A stretch of DNA of 64,000 nucleotides from NCBI GenBank assembly GCA_033398695.1, contig CM065809.1, positions 87,215,644-87,279,643 of the forward strand, in the 5' to 3' direction. Under the pieces are notes generated by a model. It did not search any database. It saw nothing but the letters and a program-made list of their open reading frames with translations, and was not told where the DNA came from. Each line of letters opens with the position of its first letter. Within the stretch, counting starts at the first letter, position 1. The translations under genes and the position numbers were made by a program. Source of the stretch: Orobanche coerulescens (taxonomy: Eukaryota; Streptophyta; Magnoliopsida; Lamiales; Orobanchaceae). Positions 45,534 to 56,744 of the stretch are shown here, piece after piece.

Positions 45534-45721
45534 CTACCTAGGTCTCTGCATCATCCTACGGCGCTTCCTTTTTAACCTCCTCATACACTTCTTCTTCCAC
45601 TGTAAATCGGAAAACAAAAAGGAAAGAGAGAGAGATAGAGAGAGATTAAGTGTAAGAATTCAAAAAATCACTAGCAGTAGAAATGAGCGATTGAATCGCG
45701 ATACCCTACCTTAGCCTTCAT
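45534..45721 (-). CDS. RPL41: Ribosomal protein eL41, 25 residues, two exons
   Basis: Exon 1 (45710-45721) encodes MKAK and ends at donor AAG|GTAGGGTAT. Exon 2 (45534-45599) follows acceptor TTTACAG and encodes WKKKCMRRLKRKRRRMMQRP plus one Arg, then TAG. The joined frame is 25 codons, the exact length of eL41, the smallest and most basic ribosomal protein, which lies between the ribosomal subunits. The split after the fourth codon is, as I recall, also found in other plant eL41 genes. Compared with the usual plant protein about six positions differ, including a Cys where Arg is usual (TGT from CGT, a CpG change), so this may be a diverged paralogue or a young pseudogene. A telo-box lies about 100 bp upstream. 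Confidence 0.82.
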
Positions 45722-45820
45722 TGGTGAAACGGAAAAACTGATGAGAGAATATCTCTTTCCCTTTTTGAAAAAGTTAAAAGGATGGCGATGGCCAATGGAG
45801 GGTTATCGGTAATAAAGACC

Positions 45821-45828
45821 TAGGGTTT
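45821..45828 (-). promoter_or_regulatory. Telo-box (AAACCCTA) of the eL41 gene
   Basis: Minus strand AAACCCTA 100 bp upstream of the eL41 start codon. This element is typical of plant ribosomal-protein promoters and supports a real gene. Confidence 0.7.
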
Positions 45829-45998
45829 ATGAAGAGAGAATATGATACGTTTATGAAGTAGGCAGAAGAAGCAAGGTAATCAAGAAGAGGTGAAGCAGGA
45901 GGTGGGGTGAAGGGTAATAAGGCGGATGGCGGTGAGATTTGCAAGAAACGAGGAGGACGTGTGACCAGAAGAGAAAGGATGAAGCACACAGTGGTGAG

Positions 45999-46636
45999 TG
46001 TAGGTCACAAGTCGTCCAGGAATAAGTCTAGATGGGGTGAATAAGCTTATTGAAACTCTTTTCCACAAAAGGTGAGTTTCTCAGCTGATATGTACAAATG
46101 ACTTGAAGTCGTATGTAGACAGATGCGGAAGTCAGCAGATGACGATAGCAAATACTTAAACAATGGAACAGTAAATATGTATGCAGCAGGTAAGTATGAT
46201 GATGAAAACAGTAAAACACGCAGGTAGTTATAGTGGTCTCAGAGGTGGCGTAATCCTCTACTAATCCACTTTTCTCCAAACCAGTTGGAGATGAATTGAC
46301 TATAATTCTCAACCAGTGATAAATATTACACTGATTCAACTAATTACAATATCTTCCAACCAGTGGAATTCCTTTCCGTTGCAACTCCCTTTGACTGCCT
46401 TGCACCTCTTGATCTACGATCCTTGGATGCCTTTACAGTCTCTCGAACTTCAACCAGTGAAGTACCCCAAACTCAGGTTTTAAAGACACGAGTGATTGTA
46501 TTCTCCAACTAAGAGAGTCTTCAAATAATAACTTTTGAACTCTTGCTCTTTCACGATGCTATTGTTCGCTTTGATTGCTTTGTTTGCTTTTATTGCTTGT
46601 AAGTGTTGTTCACATCGTACTGCTCAATTTCATATC

Positions 46637-46674
<38 letters not shown>

Positions 46675-47489
46675 TGTTGGTCCTTGAGCTTCCTTTATAG
46701 CCGTTGCAATTCCTGTAACAAATCTGTCTGTTGCAGAAATGGACTTCTGTGTTTTTCTTTCCGAACGTTGCAAGGCTGGATTCCCTTATTTTAATCAATT
46801 TCCGACCGTTGTGAAGACTTTCACGTTGTGGTACCGAACCTTTAGATTATAATATGCATAAAGTCTACAGTGGTGGCCTCGATGAATATTTAATTCATTC
46901 GCTTTCTGGGAATCTCTCCAGTCTGTATTTCTACGCCTGCTTGTGACTTTCCGTGATTATTGACTTTTCAACGCATGCTGACGTGGACTGGATTTTGGCT
47001 GATCACTTATCTGATCTTTTTACAGTCATCCTTATCTGATTTCGAACTTCTCTGATGTAACTTCTCTGAGATGAAGTTTTCTGTCCTGACTAATCTTCTC
47101 CGATCTGAAGTCTTCTGACCTGATGATCTTATCTGATCTGATGGTAAAACTTCAGTTGACTTGACTCTGACTGATCACTTGACTGCAGTTCGGTCAAACT
47201 TTCTCTGATAAATATTTTGACTAGGACTTCTATGATAAATCTCTTTCTTCAGAACGTTGTCTGATGATAAGTCGTCTGTGGTCAACCTTCTCTAATCAAT
47301 TGAGTTGACCGGAACTTCTCTGATATGAACTTGTCTGATATTTATACTTAGCCAATTTTAGCCTAACTTATATGGCATATAGAAGATACTCATTTGGTTC
47401 TTCTTTACATATTACCAAGTATTAAAACATACATTTGAATAAACAAATACAGGGATGACATCATCAAAATCTAATAAGTATTCCTAACA
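45999..47489 (-). repeat. 3' LTR of E10, outer boundary tentative
   Basis: Inner end is certain: TGTTAGGAATAC on the minus strand right after the polypurine tract. The outer end is inferred from a TG...CA pair (GACCTACA, minus strand, at 45999) because the other LTR is outside the window. U3 (about 46960-47340) is rich in ATCAGAGAAG-like words. Confidence 0.55.
46640..46672. repeat. (TA)n microsatellite in the E10 LTR
   Basis: About 16 TA dinucleotides. Confidence 0.9.
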
Positions 47490-47504
47490 AATTCTCCCTA
47501 TTTT
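47490..47504 (-). other. Polypurine tract of E10
   Basis: Minus strand AAAATAGGGAGAATT next to the LTR, within ATCATCAAAATAGGGAG, the form seen in SIRE-type copia elements. Confidence 0.75.
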
Positions 47505-47617
47505 GATGATGGAAAAACTTAAGCAAGATATTCAAATGTAGAGCAGGTCCGCACATGATTAAGTGCAAGACAGAAATTAAAATTCAGTCTTGTTTTGAGA
47601 CAACTGGTGGTTGTCAT

Positions 47618-50402
47618 TCAAAAGACTGTTATAAAATCTTTCAGAGATGTTTTACAAGTACAGTGATAATACTTGTCTATGAACTTCTTCTTTACCTCTC
47701 CCCAAAGAGTCATATACTCAGTAGGAAGGAACTCCTCAACATACCATAGCTGCTTGCCTTCCCATTCATATCTCCGTTCATCCCTTACTCTGGTTCTGCT
47801 TTTCTTTACTGCAGTTTGGGTTTCAGCTAGAGCAGGAGCATCCAACTCTTTCCTCTTCAGATTAGACATCCCAGCTTCAGTCAGAGGGAGGTCATTTCTC
47901 TGTTTGGTCAGCTCCTTTCTCATTTCTTCAGCTAATTGTTGAATTTGAGCTTGCAACTTATCTTCCCCCTGACGTGTTGCTTCCCTCTTTCCTCTATCAT
48001 TCCCTTTTTTGCCAGCATCAACCAATATGGTTAACTGTTGTTCAACTCGGGACATCCAATCAGATATGCCAAGTGGCATTCTGGAATTTGTAGGAGGAGA
48101 AGGAACACATTTCTATAGGAATGTGTCCAGTTTTGCATGGAGGGATTGGAGGTCAGGTTTGACTGTCTATTCAACAAGGCGTCTGATCAGGTCAGCCATC
48201 TCACGTGATATAGGTGTTGCTTGAGGGGAGTGCTCTCCAGAGCCTTCAATGCCTGCAGGTCACATGGCGATCGACCTGCCTGACTGCAGACTCCTGTCTG
48301 CAGGAGGCTGATCAGATGGGGTTTTATCAGGGGTCCCCGATTTGTCATCCTCATCTTCTGAATGATCTGAGCTGGGGGCTTGATCAGGTGCCCCAGGCTC
48401 ATCTGCATCATCTTCCTTGTCTTTCTTCTTTTCTTCTTCTTCATCCTCATCCTCTTTCTGTTTCTTTTCCTCTTCTTCTTTATCTGCTTTTTCTTCTTCC
48501 TCTTCTTTTTCTTCTTCTCCTTCTTCTACCCCGTCTCCTTTTTCTTCTTCCTCCAACTCCTCTGTCTTTTCTTCTTCTTCTTCTTCAACAATCTATTTTT
48601 CAACTAGTATATTTTCTTCCTATTCTCTCACAGACTCTTCAACTTTAATATTTTCTCCTTTTTCCTCTTCCTTTTTCTCAGATTACTCCTCCTTTTCGAC
48701 TTCTTCTATTCTTATGCCTTTTTATTCAACTCCACTTCCTTCTTCTCCATCTATTGTCCTAGCTAAAACATTTTCCATTACAAAGAAGACAAACTTGTCC
48801 ATGTTGGTTTTAAAATTGGACAAGAACCACTTTGTCTGGGGCATTAAGAGAACATCTGTCTCATGACAAAAACTCATGAGAAATTGCACTGTATCCTGGG
48901 GGAGTTCCCACCCCAGCTACTATTTTCAACAAGGGTTTGCAGTTTAGTGAATGAGAGTGATTTGAAATTTTTCCACTCTTCAAAGACAGTTATGAATGAA
49001 ACTTGAAGAATGTGATGTTTTACCATGTAGAGCTATTCCACAGATAGCTCCAAGGGGTTGCTGTAAAGGAGGTTGAGTGAGTAGCCTGCCTCAAGAATGT
49101 TGATGAACAGGTCAGCTTCCTCTTCCTCTGTCATGCTCGGCAGGGTGAGCAGAGGAATTACATCAGCAACTAAGTCTGAGCGATCAGGCTGCTCAAATAG
49201 GTCTTCTTTAGAGTGATCAGGAGCAGGAGCTGGTGTGGTTATTATCTGCATCTGAACTGCAGAGACAGGTTCAGGTGCAGATGACCGAGGTATCTGCTCT
49301 GCATCCTCAAAGTTGAGTCGTCTGGGCCTCTTGGGAGAAGGGTCAGGTGAGGATTGGATTTGAATTAGCTCCTCTGGTGCTGGTCCCTTTCTCTTGAACC
49401 TGAGGGCCATGGGAGTGTTGTCAGAATCTGAGTCGGTATGATCTGTAGGTATCTCCTTGTATGCAGGTGACTCATGAACTGCAGCTTGGTCACCGGCATC
49501 AGACCCGTCTGTATCCGAGGGGTGTCTCTAGGGAGGAGGCCCACTAGACATTTCTCTTAGCATCTGGGCTGCCTTCCTTTCTCCACCCAATCTCTTCAAT
49601 GTCTCTTGGTCCAGGTGACCAAGTCTCTTGTTAACGTGAAAGGGATCAGCATTCCCCTTCGCCTTTCCGTGATACTCCAAGATCCAGTTTATCTACGTCC
49701 CAAAAGCGAGCTTGGTCTTGAACTTCTTCTCGTCCTCCATCCAATGAACTTTATTGACCTTGCAGACTAGTTGTCTATAGATATAATCAGTCCAATCGAT
49801 TGACTGATGCTGGATAAGTGCTCCCAGCACCATGAATTTTGCAGACGACATCTGGTCATAGCTGTCCGCCATTCCCATCGCGATTTTGTTTGTGATGTCT
49901 AGAACATATCGATATTCCATTTTAGGTCGCTTCTCTTAGACGTTAGCTTCAGCTTGGACGGCTGTTCTTGTAACTTGATTTCGAGCCATGTTTTGGCCGC
50001 GCTCTGTTTTAGGGCTTCAATGGCCACGCCTCGAGATCACATCCCGAAAGCCTCTTTGACTGTCTGAGGGGTAATTGTAACTTCCTCTCCAAAAATTGCA
50101 CTTTTGATTCCTGCTTCCAAGACCTCAGCTTCCTTAAAAAATGAAATTACAGCTTCCTTGTAGATGTATTTGGGGCTAATGTCCTAAAATGGGTAGATCC
50201 CATTTTTCTTCGTTGAGATGATCTGGTATACGCCCGTATCCAGATTCGCCTCTAGCAAGCCCTCGAAATAAACTACCACACTGAAAATGATCTGGTCCTT
50301 GACAAGCTTCAGGTTAACGCCTTCAAAGTAAGATTCCATTTCTGCAAAATAAATTTTCGCTGAGTGTATTGAAGGTTCAAAGAAATTTTTGCTCTTAAAC
50401 AC
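47618..50402 (-). pseudogene. E10 extra ORF downstream of pol (env-like position), broken
   Basis: About 2.8 kb with a few stops and frame changes. First block (50402-50184): FFEPSIHSAKIYFAEMESYF; then KEAVISFFKEAEVLEAG; then FMVLGALIQHQSIDWTDYIY (49920-49693); then a basic and Pro/Ser-rich block (49410-49033) with KRPRRLNFEDAEQ. Next comes a very acidic low-complexity stretch of Glu, Lys and Asp (48556-48260) and a coiled-coil-like end (48079-47618) with DWMSRVEQQLTILVDAG. Such ORFs occur in SIRE/Maximus elements after pol and have been called env-like or transposon-protein ORFs; function unknown. No signal peptide or membrane segment was seen, so an envelope role is not supported. Confidence 0.68.
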
Positions 50403-50870
50403 CTAGGGTTTCTCGAGTTTGAAGAAGGTAAAGTTCTTGTGAAATGGGTTCGCCGACTTAAATAGCCATTTGAAATGACGTTTTGAATTTAATATTAATT
50501 AATTTAAGTGGCGGTTCATCTTTTGAGAATTTAAAAAAATGACGGTTTGAATTTTTAATTGGACATAGTGGCAGTCGTGTGAACGTGTATATGCCACGTG
50601 TAAATAAATAATAATATAATATTCAAGTGTCGGTCAGGAATAAGAAAACTTAGTTGGTTGACTGTTTGACTTCTTGACTGCTCAGCATCAGGTAGCTTGA
50701 GTCGCCTGTGGTTTTGATCAGCTAGGTTTCTTGGTCTGTCCTTCGTCTTCTTGTCTGATCTGTCCAGGTAGAATGATTGTCTGTTCTGATCAGGTGGATC
50801 CTCCTTCACTACTTCAGGTAGCTCTTCCTTGTCTGCATAGATAAGTTCCTTCCCTTGTCTGATCTGGTCA
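50403..50870 (-). other. E10 spacer between pol and the extra ORF
   Basis: AT-rich non-coding. The minus-strand frame 50887-50555 is hydrophilic, overlaps the end of pol and resembles nothing known. Confidence 0.55.
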
Positions 50871-51569
50871 TTAGGCATCTTTCTCATCTGTACTAGATTG
50901 CCAATCTAGTAATCCAAGTTCCCTGCTTAGCTCCAAAAACCCTTCTTCTGGCAAAGGTTTGGTGAATATATCAGCAATTTGGTATTCAGTACTGACTCTT
51001 TCCACTCTAACTCCTTTGTTAAGCACATGGTCTCTGATGAAATAATATTTGACATCAATGTGTTTCGTCCTTGAGTGCAATACTAGATTGTTGGTTATTG
51101 CGATTGCACTGTTGTTATCACACCATATAGGGACTTCATTTGCAATGATGTTGTAGTCCCTTAGCTGTTGTCTGATCCATAGAATCTGGGCATAACAGCT
51201 ACTTGCTAAACTAGGATATCAATCTGGTTCCTAGGAATTGGCACATTCCACTGGTGCTTTTCCTATTATATTTACATCATGCGAAGTCTGCATCTGAGTA
51301 TCCTGATAGCTCAAAGTTATCATTTTTAGGATACCATAGTCCAACATTGAATGTAGACTTAAGGTATTTGATAATCCTTTTAGTTGCATCCTGGTGAGAC
51401 TGCTTTGGCTTGGATTGAAATCTTGCACATACACCCACGGCATATGATATGTCTGGCCTGCTTGCAGTCAGATAAATGAGTGATCCAATAAGTTCTCTGT
51501 AGTGGGTTTAATCCATTGATATGCCTCCTTCATCTTCATCTAGGTGTGTGCTTGTGCTCATAGGAATTC
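50871..51569 (-). pseudogene. E10 pol: end of reverse transcriptase and RNase H
   Basis: Typical copia C-terminus. Reading toward lower coordinates: YRELIGSLIYLTASRPDISY near 51500, then a block like RIIKYLKSTFNVGLWYP, then ILWIRQQLRDYNIIANEVPI with WCDNNSAIAI, then HSRTKHIDVKYYFIRDHV and ADIFTKPLPEEGFLELSREL, stop at 50871. One stop and several frame changes. Cut at 51569 by E11. Confidence 0.88.
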
Positions 51570-52800
51570 TGTTGGGAGTATGCCCTCGAATGCCACTCAG
51601 AGGATATTGAGTGAGGGCATTGTACTTGTAATTATGTAAATCATTAATATAAGGCAATGAATGTTTCTTTATTTACTGGTAGTTACTGGCGTCCCTAACT
51701 CGTAAATATATATATAGAAACTAGTCCATGTATTTGAGAGAAAAATGTTCCACTCCTTATTGGATAAGGAGGTTGACATTGGAAAGGTTTATAGCTCAAA
51801 TACTTAATCGTTCGCAAGTCGATGAAACTTGACTGGGCATTAAGTTTATGTGAAGACTCATATGACGTGTTCTTTGACATGGAGAGTGCTTGTCGAACGC
51901 TAATGTTTAGTGGGAGCACACGTTATAGGTATGCTAATTGGATTAGTATACTCGAACCAACTCACCCTCGATTCGTCACACGGATTTCACTCCGGGACAG
52001 TCAATGACGGAATCGAAAGGTTGTGATATTTATTCGTGAACCTTCGACTTGAGGATTTAGTAGGGATGTGCTTGTGACATCAAGATTTTCATTAGAGTAG
52101 TTCGACCCTGTAAACCGGAAGGCGGGGGTCAACCTTGACGTGCATCTTGATGGGCAAGTAGCAGGTCCTACTGAATACCAAGATAGAATTCTTTCTCCTG
52201 TTAGTGAACGGGTTAAATGTCCTATGCGGTTATTGGCAGATGAGATCATAAGTCTTTGGCCAAAGCATTGGAGCTAGTTGTATTGGATAGACGAGAGCTA
52301 GATGATCTCGATTTGCATTAACGCATGTATAGTGTCAAGTAACAGATAGGGTTTGACTGACCGTGACCCTATAACTTGATCGGGACATTTGAAACAAGGG
52401 TTTATACATATACTGGTATTCACGACAGAATGGTTCTTGAATGATCCCAATCATTCGTTCTCAATTGGGGTACAGTGTAGGCCGCCAGGCTGGCTAGGTG
52501 GTGCTACTACTCTTTGGTTCCTCCCATTGCTGACTGAGACGGACCTACCGAGTCGCGCAATAGGATTGACGACGGAATGAATCAAGCTTATTCTCTCGTA
52601 ATGAATATTAGATATTGAATATCTAATTAATTAGGACATTGGATGTCTAAATTGATTTATTGGATAAATTAATTTACGGCCTAATGAATTAAATAAATTA
52701 CTAGGTGATTAATTTAATTCATGAAAATAATTATTTCTTGGATAAATTAATTATGTTATTATGTATTTGATATGATTAATTAATTGGATTAATTAATTGA

Positions 52801-52808
52801 TATAAATA
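52801..52808 (+). promoter_or_regulatory. TATA box of the E11 LTR
   Basis: TATAAATA in GATATAAATACATC; in E12 the same place reads TACAAATA on the minus strand. Confidence 0.55.
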
Positions 52809-53045
52809 CATCAGAACGGATTCGGAGTTTATCTGTTTGGACTCGCGGGAGTCCGAAATGGACTGAACTCCACCTACCCTTCTAGATGCCCCCCCCAATT
52901 TCCACCACCTTTCATCTTGTCTTTTATTTCCATTTTTAAATGGAAGACAATGACTTGAAAGGCATCTCTCATGTGAGATGAGATATTTAGTGGGTTGTTG
53001 GTGAATGAAGAATGAATAAAGGGAGAAGACTTGTGACTCTCTTAC

Positions 53046-54999
53046 TGTTGGGATTCGGTGCCTAAAACGAAGGCCCAGCGGAAGCGGTAAAATGAAAATT
53101 AATTCGATCTGAATCCCTACGAGGATCGATCGAGCTACGTATATACGAATATATAAACGAAAAGCAAGTGTCGTAAGAAACTAACCCTCGAAGTCCGTTG
53201 ATTAAATGGTAATCTTCTCTTGAGCTATTCCCCAATCTCTTAAACGATCCAACGCCGAAAGCACCGCGTCTCTACTTTCCACGCGCCGGAGAAACAACCG
53301 GAACGACGATCACCTTGCTATCCTCCGAGGATACGGCTAGAGCTAAGTGATGAAGCTATATATATAAATATTACTACACTCTAAGTGTTTTAATCTTACT
53401 CTCTCTATATGATTTTCTCTCAATTTTTCTCCAAGAAAAATGAAGAAGAAATGAATGAAGAAGATGAAGATAATTGAGAAAATAGTTTTTCTGTCTCTCT
53501 CAATCTCACTCACGTAGGAATCATATCTTGTTTAAGAGGTATGAAGTCTTCCTCCTTATATTCTTATTCCACCCTCATGTGAACAACTCATGTCACATGA
53601 GATCAAACCCCACAAAGTCATCTTTTTCATATAAAATGAAAACAACAAGACAAGAGGAAAGTGGGTGGAACTTAGGGGGCGGCTACCATGCAGAAACGGA
53701 TGAGTTCGGTTCGTTTCGGACACCCATGAGTCTAAACAGATAAACTACGATTCCGTTCCGATGTATTTGTATCGATTAATTAATCCAATTAATTAAACAT
53801 ATCAAATACAAAATAACATAATTAATTTCTCCAAGAAATAATTATATTCATGAATTAAATTAATCACCCAGTGATATATTTGATCCATTAAGCCGTAAAT
53901 AAATTTATCCGATAAATCGATTTAAACATCTAATGTCCCAAATTAGATATCCAATATCTAATATTCATAATGAGAGAATTAGCTTAATTCATTCCGTCGT
54001 CAATCCTAATGCGCGAATCGGTAGGTCCGTCTCAGTCAGCAATGGGAGGAACCAAAGAGTAGTAGCACCACCTAACCAGCCTGGCGGCCTACACTGTACC
54101 CCAACTGAGAACGAATGATTGGGATCATTCAAGAACCATTCTGTCGTGAATACCAGTATACGTATAAACCCTTCTTTCAAATGTCCCGATCAAGTTATAG
54201 GGTCACGGTCAGTCAAACCCTATCTGCACTTGACGCTATGCATGCGTTAATGCAAATCGAGATCATTGAGCTCTCGTGTATCTAATACAACTAGCTCCAA
54301 TGCTTTGGCCAAAGACTTATGATCTCATCTGCCAATAACCGCATAGGATATATAACCCGTTCACTAACAGGAGAAAGAATTCTATCTTGGTATTCAGTAG
54401 GACCTGCTACTTGCCCGTCAAGATGCACGTCGAGGTTGACCCCCGCCTTCCGGTTTACAGGGTCGAACTACTCTAATGAAAATCTTGATGTCACGAGCAC
54501 ATCCCTACTAAATCCTCAAGTCGAAGGTTCACGAATACCTATCACAACCTTTCGATTCCGTCATTGACTGTCCGAGAGTGAAATCCGTGTGACGAATCGA
54601 GGGTGAGTCGGTTCAAGTATACTAATCTAATTAGCATACCTATAATGTGTGCTCCCACTAACCATTAGTGTTCGACAAGCACTCTCCATGTCAAAGAACA
54701 TGTCATACAAGTCTTCACATAAACTTAACGCCCAGTCAAGTTTCATCAACTTGCGAACGATTAAGTATTTGAGCTATAAACCTTTCCAGTGCCGACCCCC
54801 TTATCCAATAAGGAGTGGAACGTTTTGCTCTCAAATACATGGACTAGTTTCTATATGTTTATTTACGAGTTAGGAATGCCAGTAACTACCAGTAAATAAA
54901 GAAACATTCATTTGCCTTATATAAATGGTTTACATAATTACAAGTACAATGCCCTCACTCAACAACCTCTGAGTGGCATTCGAGGGCATACTCCTAACA
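53046..54999 (-). mobile_element. E12: solo LTR of the E11 family, inverted, inside the E11 LTR
   Basis: Minus-strand TGTTAGGAGTATGCCC...GAATCCCAACA, 1954 bp, flanked by perfect CTTAC duplications (53041-53045, 55000-55004). Same family as the LTR it sits in, opposite orientation, so the locus is a large inverted repeat. Confidence 0.93.
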
Positions 55000-55501
55000 C
55001 TTACACACTATTGATTCCATACGTAAGTAGTACACAGAGAAATGTGAGAAAGAACTTAGAGTTCTTTCCAAAATCTTCATCTCATTCTTCATCTTGTTCT
55101 TGTTGTTCTTGGAGAATAATCAAGAAATTAATTGAGAGAAATAAATTATACACTTAGAGTGTTGTAATCAAAGCTTCATCACTTGATTCTAGCCGTAACC
55201 TTAGAGGTTAATCAAGTGTTGTCATTCCATTCATTTCACTGATGCGTGACAAGTAGAGACGCAGTTTTTTCGGCGTCGGATCATCCAAGGGCTTGGAGCA
55301 TTTTGGATCGTTTGGGGAATAGCTCAAGAGAAGGAATTCCATATAATCAACGGACGACAAGGGTATGATTTCGAATCTTCCTTTGTTTATTTTATATTCG
55401 TATACGCGTAGCTCGATCGATACTCGTAGAGATTCGGATCGAATTAATTTTCATTTTACCGCTTCTGCTGGGCCTTTGTTTTAGGCACCGAATCCCGAAA
55501 G

Positions 55502-55513
55502 TGGTATCGGAGC
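55502..55513 (+). other. Primer binding site of E11 (initiator tRNA-Met)
   Basis: TGGTATCGGAGC, two bases after the LTR end. Confidence 0.85.
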
Positions 55514-55774
55514 GAGGTCTTGCGATCGTATATATGATACGTAGCATTTGGAATACTTATTTTGTGATTTAGAATCACTTTGATAATCGTAGATATTTTA
55601 TTGTTCGTCGTAGTGTCATTTTTCCGTGATTTTATGTTATGGTATAAATCAGATTTTTCTTGGAAATATGATTTATATTAATAATATTCAGATCAGGAAT
55701 AACAGAATTTTAGAAATCTGCCCAAAAACGAGCTGTATCGAATCGTTGGACGATTTTCCATACAGCTGCCGAGT
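55514..55774 (+). other. E11 internal region, first part
   Basis: AT-rich non-coding leader; nothing else seen. Confidence 0.6.
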
Positions 55775-56062
55775 GTGGCCGAGCACGTACGACCTGTGGC
55801 CGGACGCTTGCTGTATTCTGCCGTCAGTGCCCGAGCACGTCCGGACCGTGGCCGGACGCTTGCTGTATTCTGCCGAGTCCTGCCGGGCGTGTTGCTGTAT
55901 CGAGCCGAGTTCTCGCTGGATCAACCCGGATGCTTGTTGTATTCTGCCGAGTCCTGGCGGGCGTGATGCCGTATCGAGCCGAGTGCTCGCTGGATTAGGC
56001 CGGACACTTGTTGTATTCTGCCGAGTCCTATCCGGCGTGTTGCTGTATCGAGCCGAGCACTT
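55775..56062. repeat. 74-bp tandem repeat in the E11 leader
   Basis: CTGCCGAGTCCT recurs at 55870, 55944 and 56018 (74-bp spacing), with a diverged copy before. GC-rich, unlike the rest of the leader. E13 inserted at its right end and related GCTGTAT-CCGGCCGGG sequence resumes at 63218. Confidence 0.82.
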
Positions 56063-56736
56063 TGTCACGCCCCGAGAGAAACGACTGTAATATCCGCAAT
56101 TTTCGATTTTCGGTAAATTTCTTTTTCGGCCGGAGTCCGTTTTGACGACTCGCTCATGACCGTTTCGTCATTTCGAGAATGATTAATTCTGCACTTTTTG
56201 TCATCCGAGTTCGTTTCAGTATCGTTTTGTTGAGTTCCGAGCTTTTTAGCGACTTTTCCGCACTTGAGTTCGATTCTTGCGAATCTCATCCGAAACTGTT
56301 GTTTCGAGTTTCTCGTAAGTTCATTTAATGTTATTATTCATGTTGCGAGCTTTGGTTTGGTGTTTCGATTGCGTATCGTGATTTTCGGACGTTTTGGGCC
56401 ATTTTCGTAATTTCCCAAAGTTTTGGGTAATTACTTCCGTTGTCGAATTCCGAGCCTTCGGGTGGTCGGAATCGTGTGTTCTATTATCTCTTAGATTCGT
56501 CTTTGCGAGTACTTCGTAACCGTAACTTCGATTCGTATTGAGGTTTGGGTTTCGGGGTCGTTCGGACCTAATTTTGATGCATGCGGAGGCCCGCCTGCAC
56601 ACATGCAACACTGACCACAGCGGCGTTGCTGAGCGCCGTGTCCTGCGCCGGGTCGGCCATGACTGGCAGCCTGCCGAGACATGGCCGAGACACACGGCAC
56701 AGTCTGGGCCGTTTGCTACGCCGTGTCCGGCAGGCC

Positions 56737-56744
56737 TATAAATA
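56737..56744 (+). promoter_or_regulatory. TATA box of E14
   Basis: TATAAATA followed by TGGCTGAGCAGTC. Confidence 0.7.

Larger units (their letters stand above)
45999..51569 (-). mobile_element. E10: Ty1/copia element, SIRE/Maximus-like, 3' half
   Basis: Minus-strand order: end of pol (reverse transcriptase and RNase H), spacer, long extra ORF, polypurine tract and 3' LTR. The 5' half is separated by the insertion of E11 at 51570 and must lie beyond the right edge of the window. Pol motifs are of copia type, and an extra ORF after pol plus the ATCATCAAAATAGGGAGAA polypurine block are typical of the SIRE/Maximus lineage. All frames are broken. Confidence 0.82.
51570..55500 (+). repeat. 5' LTR of E11, split by E12
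   Basis: Pieces 51570-53045 and 55005-55500, together about 1.97 kb. Starts TGTTGGGAGTATGCCC and ends GGCACCGAATCCCGAAA (the terminal CA is lost). E12 is the reverse complement of the same LTR. Confidence 0.85.

Noticed and set aside
48417..48866. Plus-strand Ser/Phe-rich frames
   Set aside because: They are the complement of the acidic Glu/Asp/Lys stretch of the E10 extra ORF.
50184..50402. Envelope glycoprotein reading of the ORF after pol in E10
   Set aside because: No signal peptide, transmembrane segment or cysteine pattern was seen, so only the position resembles env.
55688..56068. Minus-strand Arg/Gln-rich frame of 126 codons
   Set aside because: It is produced by the 74-bp tandem repeat in the E11 leader and lacks any known motif.
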